Positions 58,976 to 64,000 of a stretch of 64,000 nt of DNA are shown in pieces; the stretch's first letter is position 1; every line of letters starts with the position of its first letter. Below the pieces are notes generated by a model, which searched no databases, was not told the origin of the DNA, and was given only the letters and a program-made list of their open reading frames with translations. A program made the position numbers and the translations under genes. Where the stretch lies: the NCBI GenBank assembly GCA_011390385.1, contig JAABSN010000001.1, positions 16,220 through 80,219 of the forward strand, written 5' to 3'. Source of the stretch: Thioalkalivibrio nitratireducens (GTDB lineage: Bacteria > Pseudomonadota > Gammaproteobacteria > Ectothiorhodospirales > Ectothiorhodospiraceae).

Positions 58976-59365
58976 TCACTCTTCATGTTCAATGCCGAGG
59001 ATGTCAAGGGCTTCGAGCAGGTATTCGGAGATCAGCGGGGTGGCGATCAGACGATCCATCATCTCGGGGCACCAGTTGTCCATGGCTTCCCGACGCGCCT
59101 CTTCCCATTCCTCGGGGCCGAAATCGCCCCGGCCCAGCCACTTCAGCGCGAGCAGCTCCGCCTGTTGCGCCGGTTCCAAACCGCTCAGGCCCATGCGAAG
59201 CTCCTGCAGGGTCATGTCGCTGCCATGGTCCGCCAGCACTTGCATGGCCCAGTCACCGTCATTGCCCTCCAGCGAGTCATCCGGGAACACGACCTCTTCC
59301 TTGGCATGGAACTCACGGGTCGACCGGATGACCCAGAGCACGGTATCGACATTGATCTTCAGCAT
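58976..59365 (-). CDS. DUF3775 domain protein
   Basis: A 129-residue acidic protein (MLKINVDTVLWVIRSTREFH) with the DUF3775 pattern: FHAKEEVVFPDDSLEGND, ELLALKWLGRGDFGPEEWEE and ATPLISEYLLEALDILGI. The family has no known function. The start at 59365 matches family N-termini. Thirteen bases separate it from the DUF2288 gene upstream, so the two form an operon. Confidence 0.8.
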   Translation of the reverse strand: MLKINVDTVLWVIRSTREFHAKEEVVFPDDSLEGNDGDWAMQVLADHGSDMTLQELRMGLSGLEPAQQAELLALKWLGRGDFGPEEWEEARREAMDNWCPEMMDRLIATPLISEYLLEALDILGIEHEE

Positions 59366-59378
59366 GAACACGGTTCCT

Positions 59379-59693
59379 TCAGTGGATTTCGGCAAGTTCC
59401 TGGGCCAGTACCCACGGCGCCACGACAATGGCTCTGAACATGGGATCGATACGGGTCCAGGATCGGGCGTCGTCGTCGCTGGCACGTCCGATGGCCCCGC
59501 TCTGCAGCCAGGCTCTCACCCGCTCCGGGTCGTCGTCGCGGAATGCGCGCGCCACGGCAACCAGATCGAGCTGGGGAGCTACACGAACAACCACGCCGCG
59601 GGCAAAATGGGGGAGAAGTTCGGCCCAGGCGAGCACCCCGCATTCGGAGAGAAGGTCGCGGGATTCCGAGCTTCCTGCTGTATCGAGGTTCAT
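59379..59693 (-). CDS. DUF2288 domain protein
   Basis: A 104-residue protein with the DUF2288 pattern: LAWAELLPHFARGVVVRVAP, LDLVAVARAFRDDD, and the C-terminal AIVVAPWVLAQELAE. No function is known. It is divergent from the PepSY-regulator operon and is the first gene of the pair with DUF3775. Confidence 0.8.
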   Translation of the reverse strand: MNLDTAGSSESRDLLSECGVLAWAELLPHFARGVVVRVAPQLDLVAVARAFRDDDPERVRAWLQSGAIGRASDDDARSWTRIDPMFRAIVVAPWVLAQELAEIH

Positions 59694-59851
59694 TGCTGAC
59701 CGGGTATCGTCTTCAGACGGGGTTCAGGCTAGGCTTCTAGTGTAATACGTGGCTGCCGGCGCTGCATTCCTGGATCGGCAAGGGCAGGAGGCGGGGCCAG
59801 CACTGAACGCGGGATAGGTAAAGTATGCGAAACAACTCTGGAGATCTGACC

Positions 59852-60142
59852 ATGCAACCGAACTGGACGCAGCGCCTCGGTTGCCCGCGTTGCTGGCAGC
59901 AGATGGCCCTGCTTGCGGTTTTGGTGTTCGGTTCGGTCGGCTCCATTCTGGCCGAGACGACGGTCGCACCGGGCAGCCTCGATGCGGCCGTCGCTCAAGT
60001 CGAACAGGCTCACTCCGGGCGCGTTCTCTCCGCGCGTGCGGAAGAGCGCAATGGTGGCCTGGTTTACGTCATCCGGCTGTTGACCGAGGATCAGCAGGTC
60101 AGGACCGTCGAGGTCCAGGCTTCGGAGGAGGTTCGGCCGTGA
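59852..60142 (+). CDS. PepSY-domain exported protein
   Basis: A 96-residue protein: an N-terminal hydrophobic segment (MALLAVLVFGSVGSILA) as signal or anchor, then one PepSY domain (AAVAQVEQAHSGRVLSARAE ... LVYVIRLLTEDQQVRTVEV). PepSY proteins near two-component genes are thought to sense or inhibit periplasmic factors. The ATG at 59852 has a GGAG upstream; an ATG at 59825 is an alternative. The stop overlaps the regulator's GTG start. Confidence 0.82.
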   Translation: MQPNWTQRLGCPRCWQQMALLAVLVFGSVGSILAETTVAPGSLDAAVAQVEQAHSGRVLSARAEERNGGLVYVIRLLTEDQQVRTVEVQASEEVRP

Positions 60143-60846
60143 ATCTGCGCGTCGTGCTCGTGGAAGACGATGACAGCCTCCGGGAGCAGGTGGCCGAGTC
60201 GTTGCGCAGCGCCGGCTGGCGAACCGACCTCGCCGCTGACGGCAAGACGGGTCTGTATCTGTTGACCGAATATGCCTGCGACATCGCCATCGTCGATCTC
60301 GGTCTGCCCGGGCTCGATGGTCTGGAGCTGATCCGCCGCGCCCGCGATGCGAAGCCACGACTGCCGATTCTGATTCTGACCGCCCGCGACCGCTGGCAGG
60401 ACAAGGTGGAAGGTCTGGAAGCTGGTGCGGACGACTATCTGACCAAGCCGTTCCATATCGAGGAACTGCAGGCACGGTTGCGCGCGCTGGCGCGGCGCAG
60501 CCTGCAGGATGGTCAGGACCGGCTGCACTTCGGCCCGCTGGTGATCGATACCGCGACAGATCAGGTTACGCTCGAGGGCGACCCGGTGGCGCTGACCACC
60601 TTCGAGTACCGCCTGTTGCTGCAACTGGTTCGCCAGGCCGGGCGCCCGCTGAGCAAGGATGTTCTTGCCGATTACCTCTACGAACACGACGCGGATCGAG
60701 AGAGTAATGTGATCGAGGTTCTGATCGGACGCCTGCGGCGGAAGCTGGATCCGGAAGGGAATCTGGGCGTGATCGAGACCCTGCGAGGGCGCGGTTACCG
60801 ATTCACGTTGCCACCCGGCGAGACGGCGCCACCAGGCGGCACATGA
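60139..60846 (+). CDS. OmpR/PhoP-family response regulator
   Basis: A 235-residue regulator: receiver domain with the acidic pocket (VLVEDDDSL), phospho-acceptor Asp53 (IVDLGLPGLDG) and Lys103 (YLTKPF), and a C-terminal winged helix with FEYRLLLQLVRQAGRP and VIETLRGRGYRF. It belongs to the PhoP/QseB subgroup. A GGAGGAGG Shine-Dalgarno lies inside the end of the PepSY gene. It is coupled to the sensor by an ATGA overlap. Confidence 0.93.
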   Translation: MNLRVVLVEDDDSLREQVAESLRSAGWRTDLAADGKTGLYLLTEYACDIAIVDLGLPGLDGLELIRRARDAKPRLPILILTARDRWQDKVEGLEAGADDYLTKPFHIEELQARLRALARRSLQDGQDRLHFGPLVIDTATDQVTLEGDPVALTTFEYRLLLQLVRQAGRPLSKDVLADYLYEHDADRESNVIEVLIGRLRRKLDPEGNLGVIETLRGRGYRFTLPPGETAPPGGT

Positions 60847-62144
60847 CACCGCCCGGCCTGAGCCTCAGGCTGCGCATCAGTCTGGTCGCGGCCGTGGTGA
60901 TTGCGACCTTCTTTCTGGTGACCGCGACTCTCCTGGAGCGGGCCTTTCGCGAGAACGCCGAGGACGCGGTGATCACGCGGCTCGACGCCCAGCTGCTGTT
61001 GCTGATGGGTGTAGCCGAAGTCTCGGGCCCGCGCAGCGTGCAGTTGCCGGAAGTGCTTCCGGAAGCCCGCTTGGCGCTCCCAGGCGGGGGGCTCTACGCA
61101 CGCATCCTGGACGGCAATCGCGAAACCGTCTGGCGTTCGCCTTCGGCGTTGGGAAGCGCATTGCGCGATTGGCAGGATCACGGCCTGTTCGAGCGCAGCA
61201 TGACAGTGCAGTGGGAATTGGGGGATCAGATTTTTCCATTGACCTTTCAGGCGCTGGAGGAGCGCGACGCCTACGCTGCGCAGCTGGACCGATACCGCAG
61301 GACGCTTTGGGGGGCGCTTGGTCTGCTGACCGTGCTTCTCATCGCCGGGCAGGCGCTGGCGCTGGGTATGTGGGGTCTGCGCCCGTTGCGCAGGGTCCGT
61401 GGCGACCTCGAGGCGCTGCGCCTGGGCGAGAACCGGAGACTCGGAGGCCCGTACCCACGCGAGATCCAGGCCCTGACGGACAGCATCAATGCGTTGCTGG
61501 AATACGAACGGGAACGTCTGCAGCGCCAGCAGCATGCGCTGGCGGATCTCGCACACAGCCTGAAAACGCCCCTTGCGGCGCTGCGCCTTGGCCTGGAGAA
61601 CGGCGAGCCGGGACGCCGCGAACTCCTGCTGCAGGTCGAGCGAATGCAGGGCATGATCGATCACGAGCTCAACCAGGCACAGCGCCTGGGTCCGGCACCG
61701 TTTCAGCCTCCGGTGGACCTGGGGCCGGTGATCGAAAGAACCTGCGCCGCCTTGCGGCGGATCGCGGATCAGCACGGCGTGGAGCTCATCACCCATTTGC
61801 ACCAGGGCTGTACACTGCGTATCGAGACAGGGGCTCTGTTCGAACTGTTGGGTAACGTTCTCGATAACGCGATCCGGCACGCGCGGTCGCGGGTTCAGGT
61901 GTATCTCGGTTGCGGCCGCAATGGTCTCGAGCTGTGTATCGACGATGATGGCCCCGGTATCGACAGTTCGGACCGCGAGGCGGTACTGCTCCGGGGCGCG
62001 CGCCGGGATACCCGTCCGGGTGGCCAGGGCCTCGGGTTGCACATTGTGCATACCCTGGTCAGGGACCATGGGGGTGAGCTGTATATTGAACGTGCTCCCG
62101 AGCTTGGCGGCGCTCGTATTCGCATGGTCTTCAGTCGGCGCTGA
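60843..62144 (+). CDS. PhoQ-like sensor histidine kinase
   Basis: A 433-residue membrane kinase: membrane segments at about 12-31 and 155-178 flank a periplasmic sensor of ~120 residues, then a HAMP-like stretch, the phospho-acceptor His238 (ADLAHSLKTPLAALR), and an ATPase domain with N box LGNVLDNAIRHA and G boxes DDDGPGID and GGQGLGLHIV. It pairs with the regulator just upstream. The signal is unknown; the PhoQ-like architecture would allow divalent cations or peptides. Confidence 0.92.
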   Translation: MTPPGLSLRLRISLVAAVVIATFFLVTATLLERAFRENAEDAVITRLDAQLLLLMGVAEVSGPRSVQLPEVLPEARLALPGGGLYARILDGNRETVWRSPSALGSALRDWQDHGLFERSMTVQWELGDQIFPLTFQALEERDAYAAQLDRYRRTLWGALGLLTVLLIAGQALALGMWGLRPLRRVRGDLEALRLGENRRLGGPYPREIQALTDSINALLEYERERLQRQQHALADLAHSLKTPLAALRLGLENGEPGRRELLLQVERMQGMIDHELNQAQRLGPAPFQPPVDLGPVIERTCAALRRIADQHGVELITHLHQGCTLRIETGALFELLGNVLDNAIRHARSRVQVYLGCGRNGLELCIDDDGPGIDSSDREAVLLRGARRDTRPGGQGLGLHIVHTLVRDHGGELYIERAPELGGARIRMVFSRR

Positions 62145-62202
62145 CGGCTTCGCGGGCCGACGTGGCCGCCAACTGCCGTGACCATGTCTGCCACCCCGGA
62201 AA

Positions 62203-62343
62203 CATGAAAGGTGCGGGCGTAGGGTGTCAATGAGCGCAGCGAATTGCGCCGTTCAAGGCCCAGGATTCTCGGGGTCAGGGCCGGCGTGGTGTCGGTGCGG
62301 TTCGGCTGCGCCTCACGGCACCCTACGGGTGACTTTCACGCCA
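62203..62343 (+). repeat. Dispersed palindromic repeat, copy D
   Basis: A full-length copy: ATGAAAGG, core GTAGGGTGTCAATGAGCGC ... CGCCTCACGGCACCCTACGG, then GACTTTCACG. It fills most of the gap between the convergent kinase and dehydrogenase genes. Similarity with copy F continues about 20 bases upstream (CACCCCG...AAACATGAAAGGTG). Confidence 0.85.
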
Positions 62344-62376
62344 AGACACGTACGATGTTCCGGTCCGCGACTCCGT

Positions 62377-63624
62377 TCACGGAGCAAACGGCTCCAGCGG
62401 CAGCGCGGGCGGCACCCCGAGGATCCCGTCGCGTACCAGGCTGGCGGAGCCGCAGGCCAGTGTCCAGCCGAGATGGCCGGCCCCGGTATTCAGATGCAGA
62501 CCCGGAATCGCGGTGGGACCGAGGATCGGAGTGCCGCGGGCACTCATCGGCCGCAGACCGGTCCAGGGTTCCATCCTTTCCGGGTCGACGTATTCGGGAA
62601 GTCGCGGCAGGGTACGCCGGCACTGGGCCAGCACGTTGGCGGAACGGGATGCATTCAGGCTTAGGTCGGCACCGGTGAATTCCGCGGTCCCGGCCAGTCG
62701 GAGCCGGCCATCGAGCGGAGTCAGGACCACCTTGTTCGCGTCGTCGATGATCGGCAGTCGCGGCTGCCACTCCTCGGGTAGCGTCAGCGTCAGGGAATAA
62801 CCCTTGACCGGCGCCACCGGCAGGCGCAACCCGAGCGCCCGGACGAGAGACGGTGCCGCAAAGCCGCTGGCGAGGACCACCGCATCCGCTGCCATCGGCC
62901 CGGCGGAGGTTTCCACGCCGTTGATTCGCCCCTGGAACAGGCGCCAGCCAGTGACCCGTGTATTCGGACACCAGCGGACGCCAGCGCGTTGCGCCGCAGT
63001 GGCCAGCTCCCGGGTAAACGCGGCAGTATTCCCGATGGCGTCACCGGGGAAGAACAGGGCCCCGCAGAGGCGATGGGCGATCGGTTCCAGCGCCGGTTCC
63101 TCAGCGGTAACCCGGGCATTGTCCCATTCCTCGAAACGAACGCCGACCTCCGCCATGGCCGCACTCGCGGCCCGGTTTCGGGCGAGGCTCTCCGGATCCT
63201 GAAAGATCTTCAGAATGCCCGACTCGGCGAAGGCGAAGTCGAGTTTCAGTTCCTGTTGCAGGCGTCGCAGCTGGCGCAGCGAGTATTCGGCGAGCTGCGC
63301 GTTCAACAGGGTGTTGCGCTCGAAGCGCGAGCGCCTGCTGTTCCACAGGAACTCGATGCCCCAGGGCAGAATACCTGGCAACGCGCGAGGCCGCAGCAGC
63401 AGCGGCGAATCGCCTCGGCCCAGGTAGCGCAACAGATCCCAGGCGACGCCCGGTGCGTTCCAGGGCTCCGCGTGGCTGGCGTGCAGCATTCCCCCGTTCG
63501 CGGCGCTGGCACCGCGTGCGGGCAGGTCGGCGGCGTCGACGAGAGTGACTTTCACGCCGGCCGCCTGCAGGTACCAGGCGGTGGTGGTTCCGGTCACGCC
63601 GGCCCCGATGACGATGACATGCAT
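62377..63624 (-). CDS. dadA: D-amino-acid dehydrogenase (DadA-type FAD oxidoreductase)
   Basis: A 415-residue DAO-family flavoprotein. The FAD motif VIVIGAGVTGTTTAWYLQAA is at the N-terminus, followed by SAANGGMLHASHAEPWNAPG, and at the C-terminus TGLRPMSARGTPILGPT and LNTGAGHLGWTLACGS. DadA oxidises D-amino acids and passes electrons to the quinone pool. No dadX is adjacent, though alr lies elsewhere in the window. The ATG at 63624 has AAGGA nine bases upstream. Confidence 0.9.
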   Translation of the reverse strand: MHVIVIGAGVTGTTTAWYLQAAGVKVTLVDAADLPARGASAANGGMLHASHAEPWNAPGVAWDLLRYLGRGDSPLLLRPRALPGILPWGIEFLWNSRRSRFERNTLLNAQLAEYSLRQLRRLQQELKLDFAFAESGILKIFQDPESLARNRAASAAMAEVGVRFEEWDNARVTAEEPALEPIAHRLCGALFFPGDAIGNTAAFTRELATAAQRAGVRWCPNTRVTGWRLFQGRINGVETSAGPMAADAVVLASGFAAPSLVRALGLRLPVAPVKGYSLTLTLPEEWQPRLPIIDDANKVVLTPLDGRLRLAGTAEFTGADLSLNASRSANVLAQCRRTLPRLPEYVDPERMEPWTGLRPMSARGTPILGPTAIPGLHLNTGAGHLGWTLACGSASLVRDGILGVPPALPLEPFAP

Positions 63625-63693
63625 TTCTGGCATTCCTTGTTGCGTCGTTGATCCCAACGATCCTGGCAATATTCGCAACCCTGAAGATGGCAG

Positions 63694-63790
63694 TCGCAGG
63701 GTGTCAATGAGCGCAGCGAATTGCACCGTTCGAGGCCCGAGGGCCCGAGGGCCGGGTCCTGCGCGGCATCGGTACGGTTGGCACCATGCG
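63694..63790 (+). repeat. Dispersed palindromic repeat, copy E (degenerate)
   Basis: The left half (GCAGGGTGTCAATGAGCGC) is well kept but the right half has lost the inverted match (ends GGTTGGCACCATGCG). It sits between dadA and copy F in the same orientation, so E and F are a tandem pair. Confidence 0.7.
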
Positions 63791-63837
63791 CAGGTTTCTT
63801 CATGCTAACGATCATGGCCACGCCGCCCACCCCGAAA

Positions 63838-63980
63838 CATGAAAGGTGTTTGCGTAGGGTGTCAATGAGCGCAGCGAATTGCACCGTTCGAGGCCCGAGA
63901 GCCCGGGGGGTCAGGGCCTGCGTGGTATCGGTGCGGTTCGGCTACGCCTCACGACACCCTACGGGAGACTTTCGCGCTAA
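63838..63980 (+). repeat. Dispersed palindromic repeat, copy F
   Basis: A full copy: ATGAAAGG, core GTAGGGTGTCAATGAGCGC ... CGCCTCACGACACCCTACGG, then GACTTTCGCGCTAA. With copy E it fills the 376-base stretch right of dadA to the window edge; no gene is seen there. Confidence 0.85.
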
Positions 63981-64000
63981 TTTAACCCACATGGTGCGTC

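Noticed and set aside
60795..62069. A 424-codon minus-strand frame opposite the sensor kinase
   Set aside because: Antisense to the H, N and G boxes of the kinase; shadow.

Overview
The window is high-GC and densely coded, and it looks like the chromosome of a sulfur-oxidising gammaproteobacterium of the Chromatiales / Ectothiorhodospiraceae type. This assignment is an inference from three things. Gene order follows conserved gammaproteobacterial blocks (queG/nnr-tsaE-amiB-mutL-miaA-hfq-hflX, tig-clpP-clpX-lon-hupB, rpsF-rpsR-rplI-dnaB-alr, xerD-dsbC). A flavocytochrome c sulfide dehydrogenase pair (fccA-fccB) is present. An exosortase H pair is present. No rRNA operon, phage or CRISPR array is visible.

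Layout. 1-4128 (minus strand): the start of an amylosucrase-like GH13 enzyme, the exosortase XrtH with its associated membrane protein, an RDD membrane protein, and moeA-mobB for molybdenum cofactor synthesis. 4435-9319 (plus): an NfeD-type membrane protease with a slipin partner, xerD, dsbC and a GNAT acetyltransferase. 9394-22114: cnoX, parE, queG divergent from nnr-tsaE-amiB-mutL-miaA-hfq-hflX. 22217-29302: tRNA-Leu, tig-clpP-clpX-lon-hupB, tRNA-Val, tRNA-Asp. 29380-32029: coq7, a GlcF-like iron-sulfur protein, a thioredoxin-fold ferredoxin, tRNA-Met. 32177-34730 is a decaying patch: an IS110-family transposase tail cuts off an EamA transporter, putP is intact, and putA is reduced to a 150-residue composite. 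34981-43849: a nested palindromic element, a universal stress protein, metY, an MFS transporter, metZ, an unusual glycerate-2-kinase/DUF455 fusion, lpxH and a periplasmic cyclophilin. 44239-52636: folD, a four-tRNA array (Pro, Arg, His, Lys) with a good promoter, rpsF-rpsR-DUF2232-rplI-dnaB-alr, nadA and a small unknown gene. 52747-59693: an orphan ParA, several small redox and unknown genes, ferredoxin-NADP reductase, and fccA-fccB. 59852-63624: a PepSY protein/response regulator/sensor kinase operon and a DadA-type amino-acid dehydrogenase.

How the genes work together. Most are housekeeping: protein quality control (tig, clpPX, lon, cnoX, dsbC, cyclophilin), chromosome handling (parE, xerD, mutL, dnaB, hupB), tRNA modification (queG, tsaE, miaA), envelope synthesis (amiB, alr, lpxH), and cofactors (moeA, mobB, nadA, folD, coq7). 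The accessory signal lies in four places: the fusion gene at 40303-42528, the decaying proline locus, the sulfide oxidation pair, and several families of intergenic palindromic repeats. One repeat family of about 100-150 bp has six copies in this window alone.
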